DNA of 64,000 bases from Entoloma clypeatum (lineage: Eukaryota > Basidiomycota > Agaricomycetes > Agaricales > Entolomataceae): contig OY751489.1 in the NCBI GenBank assembly GCA_963565915.1, forward strand, positions 1,426,001-1,490,000, given 5' to 3'. Positions within the stretch are counted from its first letter, which is position 1, and each line of letters opens with the position of its first letter. The notes beneath the pieces are model-generated. The model made no database searches. It was not told the origin of the DNA and saw only the letters and a program-made list of their open reading frames with translations. Made by a program: the position numbers and the translations under genes. Of this stretch, positions 9,643 through 20,975 are shown piece after piece.

Positions 9643-10711
9643 CTAGATCTCAACTTCCAGGCGATATATGATGTCATCAGGGGTGTTCATGAAGTTTTCA
9701 TAAAGTTTAAATTCCAATCCTGCAAAGATATTTGCACACAAGCGTCGGGAAGCATTCGGGTTTAATTTATAAAAGTCTTTGATTGATTCTTGTGAATGTT
9801 CTAGGTGATCCTCGGGTTCCCATGTGTTGTGATCCAGAGTCAGACCTTCCCATTGCACTAAATATTCCAGTTTTCCTCTTTTCAATCTTGAGTCAATAAC
9901 TTTAGCGACATCATACTCCTCTTCGCCATTGATAACTATCAGCTTTGGTGCCTGCACCCTTTGTGATTTAAATAGTGGCTCTTTAAAGAGTCGGACCTGT
10001 GATACATTGATGACCAGGTGGATTTTCCAAAGTTTTCAGTAATTTAAGTTCCACGGCATGTGAAGAAATAATTTTGGTTATGTCATAGGGCCCAATCCAT
10101 TATTCAGCAAGTTTCTTTAACGGTCGGTTCAATTTTAGGTCTTTTGTTGATAACCAGACTTTGTCGCCAACTTTGTAGATTGGTGTGTCACTTCTTTTCA
10201 AGTTCGTGTACCGTTCCATCTCCTCTCTCACTTTTCCTAATGCTGCCTCCGCTTCCTCATGGATTTTCTTCATTCGCTCTGCGAATTCTTTGGCCGGTTC
10301 TGACCTTTCTGCCCTCTGAGGTTCTATGCCCATTCTAGGGTTAAACCCATAATTTACATAGAACGGTGAAAACTGAGTTGCTGTGTGAATTTTATTATTA
10401 TAGGCCAACTCCGCGGTTGCCATCCATTTGGGCCAATCTGTTTGCCGATGGGAGATAAAGGATCTTAGATATTGTTCCAACTCCTGGTTGATGTGTTCTG
10501 TCTGTCTGTCTGTCTGTGGATGATACGCTGTTGATAATTTAGTTGTAATCCCCAATTTTTTATTCAGTTCCTTCATAAATATTGCCACAAATTGTGGTCC
10601 GCGATCTGACGTTAATGATTCTGGGAGTCCATGAAGTTTCCAGACTTCATCCCAATATAGTTTAGCTAAACCTTCTGCTGAGACTTCTGTAGTTGTAAAG
10701 GGTGGAAGCAA
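9643..10711 (-). pseudogene. gypsy-E integrase core, C-terminal part and chromodomain
   Basis: From high to low coordinate this encodes the integrase core (SDRGPQFV; QTEHINQELEQYL, with the catalytic Glu present), a GDKVWLS segment, and a chromodomain (EEYDVAKVIDSRLKRGKLEYLVQWEG ending NTWEPEDHLE). The frame breaks between 9957 and 10100. The upstream integrase part lies at 15148-15334, on the other side of copia-2. The chromodomain marks it as a chromovirus of a family different from gypsy-A and gypsy-C. The stop near 9643 is followed closely by the polypurine tract. Confidence 0.88.
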
Positions 10712-11011
10712 TGTTACAATTGGTCTAAGATAAATAACAACCTCAGTTCCGCGGTAGCGAACTGAGGTGCGAGTATGGTTTAGTAAACCTTAAATAGAAA
10801 AAGCTCGTAGCTACGTGAACATGTAAGTAAGGATGGTAGGTAGAGACTGTTATGAATGTATATCATATGAAGATGAAATGTAGTGGCACGTTTCTTGAGA
10901 GCAATGCGCCATTCATAAAATATGAATGTAAGTTAAAAATACTTATGCCATGAACATGCATTGAACACGCGCTCACAACTCGGACGTGTTGGGTATCGAA
11001 ATACCACAACA
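10712..11011 (-). repeat. copia-2 3' LTR (300 bp)
   Basis: It pairs with 14848-15147 with scattered mismatches (about ten or more by eye). A purine tract on the minus strand (GAGGGAGGG) directly precedes it at 11012-11020. Confidence 0.85.
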
Positions 11012-11033
11012 CCCTCCCTCGATTTCAACATGG

Positions 11034-14000
11034 TTACTCCAGTCCCATGTTGACGCAAAAGTCCTCGAACTTGACGCGAGCGAGGGACTTTGTGAATGTG
11101 TCGGCGACCATGAAGTTCGTAGGGCAATAGTCGAGCTGTACTTCGTCGGACGAGACTGTTTGTCGAATGAAATGGAAGTGCACGTCAATGTGCTTTGTTT
11201 GAGCATGGTAAGTTGCGTCCTTTGAGAGTTGTATAGCGCCTTGATTGTCACAGAAGAGGAGAGTGGGGAGTGATAGGTCATAGAAGAAGGGGAGCTCGCG
11301 AAGGAGTTTATGTAGCCAAATCAACTCTTTCGCGACATGAGTCAATGTGACATACTCAGATTCTGTTGACGAGAGGGTAATGATCGGTTGCTTTTTGGTA
11401 CTCCACGAGATGAGGCCGGATCCGAGGAAGATTGCGTATCCGGAGATCGAGTGATGATGGAGTTGAGATGCCCAGTCCGCATCAGAAAATGCGCGAATGG
11501 ACAGGTTTGGGCCGCTAAGTATGAGCTTGAGTGTCGACATTCCTTTGAGATAACGGAAGACGCAGGTAACGGCAGTGAGGTGAGTCATGTGAGGAGACTC
11601 GAGAGGATTGATACGGCATAGGCAATGTCCGGTCGTGTCATAATGGCGCAGTACATGAGTGACCCGATCATCTCTCAGTATTTGGTGTTCTCGGTGGGAA
11701 TAAGGAGCGTTGGCAAGACGGCTGGACTATCGGGACTAAGGTCGACATGAGGTTCCATAGGCGTCGAAGTGGTACGAGCATCTTGTAGACCGAAAGGTCG
11801 ACGATCTGAAGGACATAGGCCTCCTGACCCAAAGAGATGGTACGTGCATCTATGTCGCGCTCAACAGAGACTCCAAGTAGCCAGTTGATAGGTCCAAGGT
11901 CAACAAGCTCAAAATACTCGCGCATTTCGGTCTTGATTTTGGTAGATGAGTCGGCAGAGTCAGCAAAGATGGTAAAGTTGTCAGTAGCCGCGGCGAGGAT
12001 GACAAATTTGTGATTGTCGAAATGGTAAAACATGGCCTCATCAGCAAGACATACTGTGAATCCTCGAAGTATTCAGGTAAGCTGGTATGGATGATTTCAT
12101 CTTCATCGAGCCATGCATTGAGGTAAGCATTTTTAACATCAGCTTGCTCCACAATAATGTCGGGTCCCTTGGACGCGGCAATGGCGAGGAGTGCTTTGAG
12201 GCTGGTCGGGCAGACAGTCGGGGTGAAAGTTTCAACGTAATCGACGCCGAACTTCTGGTGAAATCCTTTGGTGACAAAACAGGCTTTGAAGCGGGAGACG
12301 TTCCCAAGCACATCGTGTTTGCGGTGGAGTACCCATTGAGATGGGATAACATTCATGTTGACGGGATGTGGGACAACTTGCCAAGTGCCCAGTTTCTCAC
12401 ATTGGGTTAATTCTTCCTCAATCGCCGATCTCCATTGTTCCGTTTTGGGGCCATCAAGTGCTTCTCAGATTGCGGGATGGTCACCCATGATTGCTAAGGC
12501 AAACTCCGAGGCGGAAGCCAAATTGCTTCCGTCTAATCCCTCTCTGTTATCTTCGACGACAAGGGCGGTATCGTTTGTGGCAGGATGGCGCCTTCCACGG
12601 CCGTAGGTTGCAGGATCGTACTGGGGAAGTCCAGCACGAGAGTTGCGGCATTTCGAAGCAGGGACAACGGGGACTTCAGGTGCGTCGACAATTGATTCTG
12701 CGGGCGCTGGCGCTGACATGACAACAGGCACCGTGGGCGCTGGCGTTGACACGGGCACAGGAGTGGGTGAAACCGAAATATCGATACTCCCTCCCTCAAC
12801 CACAACGTCCTCGCTTTTGGCATCAACAAGGAGTTTCCTGTCAAAAACCACATCGTGTTCAACAGAAACGGAGCGCTTACCATGCCAGAAGACATGATAT
12901 CCCTTCGACTCTTCATCATACCCAACAAACCATCCTTCGAGCGCTTGAGGATTAAGTTTCCCAACATTCAACCTCTTTACCCACACCACTGACCCAAATT
13001 CCAGGATGCCTCTCAAGTCAGATTTTGCACCTGTCGCCTTTTTGAGTGGGGTGATACAGCCAGGCAAGGCCCAGGATGGTACACGCGCATGGATCCACGC
13101 CGAATGATGCATTGCCTCCGCCCACATAAAGGTAGGCAGTCCCAACGCGATGAGCATAGTCCTTGCTGACTCGACAAGGGTTTGGTTCAGTCGTTCAGAG
13201 ATGCCATTCGACTGCGGGGAATCGTGAACGTTCAGGTGGTGTATCGTCCCAGCTTTTGCAAGGTGAGCTGAAAACTCGGCACTCGTGAATTCGCCTCCAC
13301 GGTCCGTTCCAAGGATCTTGATCCCTGATGAGCCATGCTGACTCTTTACCCAGGCCTCATAATGGGTATAGGACAAGAAGGCTTCGGATTTCACCTTCAA
13401 AAAGGTGACGTGCGGCTCGCGCGATGAGAGGTCAGTGTGGGTGTGTACGTAGCGATGCCCCCCGAGCGAGACAATGCTCATAGGTCCCATCAGGTCAGAT
13501 ACGACCTTATCACCATAGGGCTCAATATGTACACCCACGATGGCGCCTTTGGACACCATCTCACAGAGAGTCCGAACGTTAATGTGACCGAGACGCCGGT
13601 GGAGGTCATTGATGGACAGTGCTTCATCAGCGACATTGGCATGCAGGGTGTGGGGAGATGGGATAGGAGAGTTGATATGATAGAGATTTCGAATACGAGG
13701 TACAACGCCCAGAACGGCACGTTCAGGTTGTGGGCCTCTAATCATACAGACACCATCCTCAATGATAAGAGAACATCCTGTCCTATCCATTGCAGCGACA
13801 GAAATCAGTGTAAACACCATTAGCAGCGCGTACAGTACACATTTTAGAGTAACTGGGAGGCCAGGCCCCCCGTTGCGTGAAGGTAGGAAGACGACAATGT
13901 TGCCATGGCCGATAGCATCAAAGCTTTGTCCATCGGCGGCGTGGACAGGCTCGGGCGTGATTGCCTTGAAGTTAGTAAACTTCGACCTGTCTGGAGAGAA

Positions 14001-14847
14001 GTGGCTAGTGGCGCCAACAGTCGAGAAGGATGTCGGTCGTGACAGACACGACAAGGGCGGTGTGGTCATGGCCAGACGTAACAGCGAGAGCAATAAGCTC
14101 CACACCGCCTTCCAGACCATCAGGAGGACAGTGGATGGACGCAGTGAAGGCATAATTCGGAGTCTGAGATGAGCCATCAGGCTTCAAGGCATCTGACGCG
14201 GCATTCGCGTTTTCACCCGTCTCTCTCTCCTTTGCCTTCTCCTGCTGTTTCTTCCACCAGTCTGGGGCTTGACCCTCCTTTCCCCCTCCTTTCGAAAAGC
14301 AATTCTCCTTAACATGCCCAGTTTTTTTGCAGTTGCTGCAAGTCTTCCCTCGACTTTCCCTTTCCGTTGTCCTTCCCCTTACCCTTCGATGTGCCAGACG
14401 ACTGCGAGGAGGAGCTCTTTGCATACACGGCGACCAGTGCTGCATTTGACTTGTGTATGCTGTCCTCAATAGCGGCGGTGTCAGCTTCAATTTGAAGATG
14501 TGTGATGAGGGTAGCCAAGGTAAGCTTCCTTCCATTTTCAGCCGCGTTCATCGAGAGGGTAGTAATGATCGGTTTATAGGAGGGGACAAGGATAAGGGAT
14601 GTCTGAATGTAACTGACAAATTGTGCATTGGTAAGGGGCGTACCAAGATTCACAAGACGTTCGCAAATATTGTCAAGGTGAGATAAGTGAGTTCGCATGT
14701 TACCACCGTCGAGGAGTCTTGACGCCGCGAGCTGAGTGAGGAGACTGTTCTGGTACAGGTTACCCTTCGTCGTGTTGATACTACGAAGTTTTGTCCAGAT
14801 GGCAGCAGCACAGGTTTTGCTTTGATTTGTGTAAAGGGTGGAAGCAA
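11034..14847 (-). pseudogene. copia-2 gag-pol remnant
   Basis: Minus-strand copia polyprotein, broken by several frameshifts. From the 5' end: Gag (LSHLDNICERLVNLGTPL near 14690) with one CCHC knuckle (CSNCKKTGHVKENC near 14340); a protease/pre-integrase region (LHRRLGHINVRTL near 13590); integrase core (TDRGGEFTS near 13310, ISERLNQTL near 13190); reverse transcriptase (FETFTPTVCPTSL and EQADVKNAYLNAW, 12230-12100); and RNase H (FSDADWASQ near 11490, STESEYVTL near 11360, KHIDVHFHFI near 11190). The longest intact frame spans 12465-14177. The RT YVDD region is damaged near 12030. It is a different family from copia-A/B/C and clearly older. Confidence 0.9.
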
Positions 14848-15147
14848 TGTTACGATTGGTCTAAGATAAATAACAACCTCAGTTCCGCGGTAGCGAACTG
14901 AGGTGCGAGTATGGTTTAGTAAACCTTAAATAGAAAAAGCTCATAGCTATGCAAACATGTAAGTAAGGATGGTAGGTAGAGACTGTTATGAATGTATATC
15001 ATACAAAAATGAAACGTAGTGGCATGTTTCTCGAGAGCAATGCGCCATTCATAAAATATGAATGTAAGTTAAAAATACTTATGCCACGAACATGCATCGA
15101 ACATGCGCTCGCAACTCGGACGTGTTGGGTATCGAAATACCAGAACA
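14848..15147 (-). repeat. copia-2 5' LTR (300 bp)
   Basis: Partner of 10712-11011. On the plus strand it starts TGTTACGATTGG and ends CCAGAACA. Confidence 0.85.
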
Positions 15148-15334
15148 ACTTCATCGATAAAGTGTGATTGCTTTGTTGATCTGCAAGCCACCACTAATAC
15201 TGTGTTGTACCCCTGAGCTTCTGGGAGTCCCACAATAAAATCTGCTGTAACATGTTTCCAGTCCTGCATGTTCTGTGTTTGCTATTAATTTACCGGCTAG
15301 CGGTGGGCGGGCAAGTAGAAAGAGCTTGTTCTTC
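15148..15334 (-). pseudogene. gypsy-E leader and integrase start
   Basis: On the minus strand, directly after the 5' LTR (15335-15603), comes a 2-nt spacer, the self-complementary primer site at 15323-15332, and integrase-core codons (HVTADFIVGLPEAQ, then STKQSHFI). No gag, protease, RT or RNase H lies between the LTR and the integrase, so gypsy-E is a large internal-deletion derivative. It is interrupted at 15147 by copia-2 and continues at 10711. Confidence 0.8.
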
Positions 15335-15603
15335 TGTTGAGGCGATGCTAAGTCAAATGACATCGCAAGCCCAAACTTAGGAACTTAGAGTGAGGAACGT
15401 GGAAAGATGAAGAAGGGGCTGTATTGCCAAGAGACCCAGCGGGAATCTCAAGAGAACAAGCTAAAGAATACAAGAGAAAGTGGGCTACTTATATACTGTA
15501 ATACATGTGGCGTACATGTGTCACACAGCAATAGATATGATATGATGTAGATAAGATGTAGATTAGATAAGATAAGACAAAAAGTGAAAATACAATCATA
15601 ACA
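15335..15603 (-). repeat. gypsy-E 5' LTR (269 bp)
   Basis: Near-identical to 9363-9631. It abuts copia-3 coding sequence at 15604, which marks the outer border of gypsy-E. Confidence 0.85.
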
Positions 15604-16463
15604 CTTGGCATGACTATTCGCCAGGAAGGTCGTACAATCAAAGTCAACCAAGTAGCGTACCTGAAAAAGGTTCTTGAGTGCTTCGGCATGACGAATGCCA
15701 AGCCGGCCCCTACTCCACTACCCACGGGGTATTATCCGGTACCAAACCAGGGGGAGTCGAACCCAGAAATTTGATCCCGATTCCAATCGGTGATTGGATC
15801 CCTGTTGTACCTATCTTTGGGTACACGGCCCGACATAGCCTTTGCAGTCGCAAAGATGTTGCAGATGTCAGCCAACCCATTCCAAGAGCATTTTGATAAG
15901 TCTCTTTATATATGCAAGTATCTTGCAGGGACACAGGACTATTGCTTAAGCTTTAGAGGCACATCAATGTCTGGCCTTGCTGTGTACACAGATTCTGATT
16001 GGGCATCAGACCCCTCTAACAGAAAGTCGCAGACAGGATTCCATCTGAAACTTGCTGATGGCATAGTCATCTGGCAATCACACTGTCAAAAGACAATTGT
16101 GCAGTCATCCACAGAAGCCGAGTATGTGGCACTCTCAGATTGTGCTAGGACCTGCAAATGGCTCGTCAACATGTTTGGCAAACTCCACCTTCCAAAAGTG
16201 ACACCTGTCCCTATCAACGGTGATAATCAAGGGTCCATCTTTGTTGGGCAAAACCCTGTAACCGAAGGACGCACTAAACACATTGACATATGATACCATG
16301 CTATATGTGAGTATGTCGAAGAAGAAATAGTCAAGCTCTTCTTCACTCCCGGGACTGATAACCCCGCGGATATTTCGAGAAGTTCTGCTCACAATTAGGG
16401 TTAGAGTTTACCTCGTCCTACACTCCACTTACGAAGTGATTACCGGCTTCTAAGTGAGGGGGA
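15604..16463 (+). pseudogene. copia-3 pol fragment (RT end and RNase H)
   Basis: This is a plus-strand Ty1/copia fragment of a third family. It starts in the RT C-terminal region (ECFGMTNAKPAPTPLPTGYYP, with a TGA near 15771), then SVIGSLLYLSLGTRPDIAFA, then RNase H (YTDSDWASDPSN near 15990, STEAEYVALSD near 16110, TKHIDI near 16280). It ends with a TGA near 16291 and degraded sequence. Gypsy-E borders it on the left, so the upstream half is lost or elsewhere. A purine run (GTGAGGGGGA) precedes the LTR at 16465. Confidence 0.9.
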
Positions 16464-16464
16464 G

Positions 16465-16732
16465 TGTTGGAACTACTGGATCCAGCACATGATCAAACAC
16501 ATGATCACTACATCATTATGACATATACCTGACATCATCTATGATGTCATTCTCTGGAACATTCCATGAGTTACTATATATGTGAGTTTATTGTAGAAAC
16601 ACACAAACAGACCACAACATGGTCCGTGCACATATATTAGTATAAATAGTAGACCTGTAACGTAGTTGCAGAAAAAGAACTCTTCCAGTTCCTACCATGT
16701 CAGTTGTCTCTAAACTCTCCTCTAGCTTAACA
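16465..16732 (+). repeat. copia-3 3' LTR (right border tentative)
   Basis: It begins TGTTGGAACTACTGG right after the polypurine tract. A TATA-like TATAAATAG lies near 16642. The right border at TTAACA (16732) is a guess from TG/CA ends, because no partner LTR is in the window. Confidence 0.55.
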
Positions 16733-17802
16733 AGCTATTCACTCCTGATCCTCTATCCACTCATACTAACTACCTTGTATGTCGTCCCACATGGCACACC
16801 TCAATACATTCAATAGTTCCTTCAATACAGTCGTGGATGAACCCATGCTGGAACCTGCTCAGAAGGCATGTCACCAGTGGGGGACATCCTGTCAAATAAA
16901 GAAAAGACTGGCATTACCATCATCTGTGCTCCTCTCTTTGGTATGTGGCATCCCTCTCTGGATTTTAAGATTGATGAAAACCCTTTGATTGAAGCTGATC
17001 AAATGGGTTTTTCATTCCTTTGCAGCTAAATGCAAAATGATAGGCGGTTGGGAAAAAAACAGGACATAGGGTGGGTTTGGTTTTGGGACTCTGAAGGGTT
17101 ACTTCCTTACATTGCCGGCTCACCATTGCTGACAGCGCAATCCATCATTACCAATTTGGGCCATCGGGGACTTGAATATTTTGAATTCTAGCCCTGCCCT
17201 AGATATTGTTTTGTTTTCAACCGCCTATAATTTTGCATTTAGCTGTGAGCTCTGGCTATCATCATCTGTGGATATGATAAGAAGGACTTACAAGTTTCAG
17301 CCCTGCAGGATGCCCACGATAGGAGGACATGGGAAAAAATCAGCCATACAGCCTGTCTTGACATGGACGATCCACCACTGCAATTGGTGCTTGTCTGTGT
17401 TGCGCATTCTCTTAATTCATTCAATTCACTGAGAATTTGGATACCCTCATCATTCAAGGTTCACTTCACACATGTTGATCCCACTGGACATTGCTGTTGA
17501 ACATCTTCAGTAAAAGTTCCTGGATCCTTCTGGTGCCTCAGATCTTGTCTGCAGGCATTCAACTTCTGACATGCCTTTGCAGTTTTGATGATGGGTCCTA
17601 CCTTGAAGGCTGCTCAACGGCCGACATTTATACAGTTGCCGTAATCTGATTTCTGTCCAAGGGCTTTGGCTTATAGTTGTGATGGATTCAGGGAGAACGT
17701 TGTGTGCAGCAACATCGAGCGCAGTGTGTCAAATTCCAGCAAACCAGAAGGCTGTATATGTATATGCCGAGCTGTGGATGCTTGGCTGCCGTTAGTTGGC
17801 AA
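16733..17802 (+). other. Unassigned DNA, possibly a decayed gene
   Basis: No recognised protein. Short plus-strand frames exist (16779-16988; 17281-17480, containing HDRRTWEKISHTACLD), and GTATGT/CAG pairs look like introns (for example 16939 to 17025). It may be the 5' part of the hAT gene whose later exons lie after 20976, but I could not align it to hAT domains. Confidence 0.3.
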
Positions 17803-18009
17803 TAGTGTTTCAAGGTTCAGTCCAATAGGACTGGAACCGGACCAGACTGAACCAAAAAATGAACTGAAATAGACCGAGACCATGGTCTTGGTCTTGCTAA
17901 ATTGGGACGGCCCCGGTCTTCGGTCTCGACAAAAACTTTTTTTTTTTTTGAAGACTGGTAAAAGACCAGTCTTTTGGGTGCTAATACAGGGTCTACATAT
18001 GTATTTACA

Positions 18010-18290
18010 GGATGTGAGGATGGGCCGTTGGGCTCAAGTGGTGGCCGTTGCGCGTGAGTCGAGGCCATTGGGCATGAAGGGAGGGCGTTAGGCGTGAGTC
18101 GAAGCCGTTGGGCACCAGTGGGGGCTGTTGGGGCGCGATAGGGGGCCGTTGGGCATGGGTGGAGGCCATTGGGGGCGAAGGGAGGCCGTTGGGCATGAAA
18201 GGACGCCGTTGGGCGCTAGAGGGGGCCGTTGGGGGCGAGTCGAGGCCGTTGGGTGCCAGAAAGGGCCATTGGGCAAGAGTGGGCATGAAA
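18010..18290 (+). repeat. GGCCGTTGGGC minisatellite, left arm of foldback 1
   Basis: Degenerate units of about 28-36 bp are centred on GGCCGTTGGGC, with spacers such as GTGAGTCGA. The same motif occurs inverted at 20490-20790 and in both arms of foldback 2. ORFs across it are repeat artefacts. Confidence 0.8.
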
Positions 18291-18671
18291 GTCAGATGGC
18301 GAACTGGGCAAAGGGTTTGTTTGGCCCAGAAAGCAGCCAAAGCAAAGGGCAAATGGCCTGCCCTCGTTTGGACGCACATCAGGCGCGCATCAAATGTGTC
18401 AACTAAATATAAACACACTTAAAAAAACATTGCACATCTGCCTACATGTCTTACACAGGGGCAGCAAAAGCTTATGCACTATATCAATTAAGTATCAGAG
18501 CATTTTGTGTCACTGACTATGTATCTATTTTGTGAAATTTTGCCACAGATCTTATGATATAGCGATGCAGAGCTCTGCACCAAATAATAGTAAACAATGC
18601 GCAGAATGCATCGCATGGGTGCGCGCGGCACCTTCCTCATGGTCTAATAAGGGTTTTAAGTCATAGAACTC

Positions 18672-19770
18672 TAATTCACATTTTCACCGACTCTGTCAAC
18701 GCCATTCGGCGCGCCACAGACCCGGATCTCCACTCCTCGCAGGCAACTGCGCTCGCTATCATCAGTAACCTGATTCCTTGGTTTGAGGAACCCGGGCTGA
18801 ATTCCAAGATCATCTTTCACCATGTCCCCGACTGCTCGGACCATGGCTTCGAACCTCACCGTGCAGTACACGACTTCGCCTCCTCGATTCGCATTGAGTG
18901 TGGTGAGTCGGCTGCCAGATCCCTCGACTTCAATACAAAGCAATTCACGGACGACATGCTCGGTGACTGGAACAACCTGTACCAGTCCCCCAAGTATGTT
19001 GGCCGATTCTACCAATTCCCGAGATCGTGCGTCAGACGCCAAGACCACGCTCGGGCCAAACGTATGAAGCCGTCCCACCTCAAGGGCGGTACATGGCTTA
19101 AGGATGTGGGTCACTCCCAATCCCTCACGGCTCAAATGGTCCGCGGCCTCACCAGCCACGCCCCAATTGGCCACTATAGACATAGGTTCAACATTGGTGA
19201 CAAAGTTGAACAATGCGACTGTGGTCAGAGGTCCGCCGAGGACTTCGCCCACGTTTTCTACAAATGTCTGCATCACCCCACCAGGCCACCAGACATGCCC
19301 ACCTTCTCGAGGAATTCTCCCATCTGGGACGTCTTCGGGAAATTCATCATGGATAACCCAGGGGCATTCGCCTTCCGGGATCGTCCAACGCCCAACACAA
19401 CCGTTGGCGGTAGTCGCGTGGTAGCGCGCTGGGTTCAAAGGGGTGCAGCCCCCTCTGGCAAGCGAACGCGATCGAAGGATAAGAACCGCACAGGCGCTTC
19501 TTTGGGGGGCAGGGCGCAGACACCCCCCAGCGCCGCTAACGGCCAACCTCGCAAGGTTGGAGTGCTCTTGTATCGCGCGACCGAATACTCGGGTGCGCAT
19601 ACTAACGCGTTTGTTTATAACAGACTCCCCCGTCCTGGCGCGAGGACTTTTCAGCTCGACGGAGCTTTGCGCCGCTTGTTCTTCCTGCGTACGTAGGTCC
19701 TCGGACCGATGTAGTTTACTCTATGTCAAGCGGACTGTACCCCTAGTATACCGCTATATAAATTGTTGAC

Positions 19771-19799
<29 letters not shown>
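18672..19799 (+). mobile_element. 5'-truncated LINE (Tad1-like) with poly(A) tail
   Basis: A non-LTR retrotransposon 3' end with about 30 A residues at 19770-19799. The target duplication GTCATAGAACTC is seen at 18660-18671 and 19800-19811. The insertion is in the spacer of foldback element 1. Confidence 0.9.
18674..19696 (+). pseudogene. LINE ORF2 C-terminal fragment (RNase H and zinc-like tail)
   Basis: This is an uninterrupted frame of about 340 codons that lacks a start because of 5' truncation. It begins in an RNase H domain (IFTDSVNAIRRATDP, then HHVPDCSDHGFEPHRAVHDF). It continues to a cysteine/histidine motif typical of LINE ORF2 tails (CDCGQRSAEDFAHVFYKC near 19218-19272). It ends at TAG 19694-19696, about 75 nt before the poly(A). 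RNase H plus this tail fits Tad1-like fungal LINEs. The absence of stops suggests a fairly recent insertion, but truncation makes it inactive. Confidence 0.85.
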
Positions 19800-19802
<3 letters not shown>

Positions 19803-19811
19803 ATAGAACTC

Positions 19812-20489
19812 ATAAATACATATATATATTGACCTTCTGAAACACCTTGAATAATTTTAAGATGTCTAGATAAGATAGAAATAATCAAATGTGCATATTT
19901 CAGTAAAAGTGTTATATCTCCATGATTGATCCACCAAATTTGAAAAACAAATGTGCTGTGAGATCCCCTGAATGGGGAGAATCCAAAGCTGAAGTAAAAT
20001 TTTCTGGTCAAATTTTCGACCTATTTTGCTTATATTCACCTTATTAAGTCCTTGAATTTGATTTGCATAGTCTGAATAGATTTACATACAATGTTGCAAT
20101 AGTATATATTTACTACATGTAGTTTAAAGGGGTTGTGGAAAGGAGAAAGTGAGGAAATGATGTTTTTTGTGTTTGAGGTAACTCATGATGCACCGTTTAT
20201 TACGATTTACAATGTGATTTGATACATCAATTTGCTGCCCAGACTCTCTACCATACATGGCTCATGTATCTAACTGTATATATACATCTTATAGGTTTAT
20301 AAACATCCCTAAATCAGTTAATAAATATATTTGAGGCCTGTGATGCCATGGTTTGGGCATTGAGGCCACGAGTTTCAACGACACACTCACTCGGCATTGA
20401 CTGCCAAGCACCTCAGCAATCGCCAAAAGTTGAACCATAAGTCGACAGCCAGCGAAACGTTCCCACAGTTCTTTTTATCCCCCACCTCC
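19812..20489. other. A/T-rich spacer of foldback element 1
   Basis: No gene or clear repeat was recognised. The sequence is A/T-rich and lies between the LINE and the inverted right minisatellite arm. Confidence 0.5.
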
Positions 20490-20790
20490 GCCCAACGCCC
20501 ACCACTTGTGGCCAATGGCCCACTATTGCCCCCTCTAGCGCCCAACGGCCTACTTTTGTGGACAACGGCCTCCGTTCACGTCCAACGCCTCCACCCACGC
20601 CCAACGGCCCCTCCTGTGCCCAACAGCCTCGACTCACGCCCCATGGCCTCCACCCACGCCCAACGCCCCCTATCGCACCCAACAGCCTCCACTCACGCCC
20701 AAAGCCGCCGAATTGCACCCAACAGCGCCGACTCATGCCCAACGTGTCAAACAGCCTCCGTTCATACCCAACGGCTACCACTCCCATATG
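20490..20790 (-). repeat. GGCCGTTGGGC minisatellite, right arm of foldback 1 (inverted)
   Basis: About ten degenerate GCCCAACGGCC-type units with CTCCACTCACGCCC-like spacers. It is the reverse complement of the family at 18010-18290. Confidence 0.8.
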
Positions 20791-20975
20791 TATATATATG
20801 CCACAATGTATAATTAATCGACCCACCAAACCGGTTCTGACTGGTCCAGACCGGTCCTGAGTGGTCCGGTCCGGTTTTTTGCCCTTTTGTCATATATGAA
20901 GACCGGTCTCGGTCTCGCTCTATGCCCCTCGGAGGCAAAAAACCGAACCGAACCGAACCCTCAAACACTAGTCCC

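Larger units (their letters stand above)
10712..15147 (-). mobile_element. copia-2: decayed minus-strand Ty1/copia element
   Basis: Two 300-bp LTRs flank minus-strand copia coding sequence. The element interrupts the gypsy-E integrase gene. I see no matching 5-bp target duplication. The 17-bp sequence left of the left LTR (10695-10711) is identical to the internal sequence left of the right LTR (14831-14847), which suggests a recombination or repair event. The gag N-terminus seems to be missing because the 5' LTR abuts mid-gag codons. Confidence 0.85.
17803..20970. mobile_element. Foldback/hAT-like element 1 with inverted minisatellite arms
   Basis: The left end TAGTGTTTCAAGGTTCAGT mirrors the right end, whose reverse complement begins TAGTGTTTGAGGGTTCGGT. 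Inside each end is a GGTC/CCGG-rich stretch and then an array of GGCCGTTGGGC-like units, in opposite orientations at the two ends (about 18010-18290 and 20490-20790). The middle holds a LINE insertion and A/T-rich DNA. The flanking 8-mers (GTTGGCAA and GTCCCGTA) do not match, so borders are less certain than for element 2. No transposase lies inside. Confidence 0.55.

Noticed and set aside
18005..18420. Long frames on both strands rich in Pro/Asn/Gly repeats
   Set aside because: They come from the GGCCGTTGGGC minisatellite, which is open in several frames; the same artefact occurs at 20397-20829, 44690-45370 and 51234-51868.
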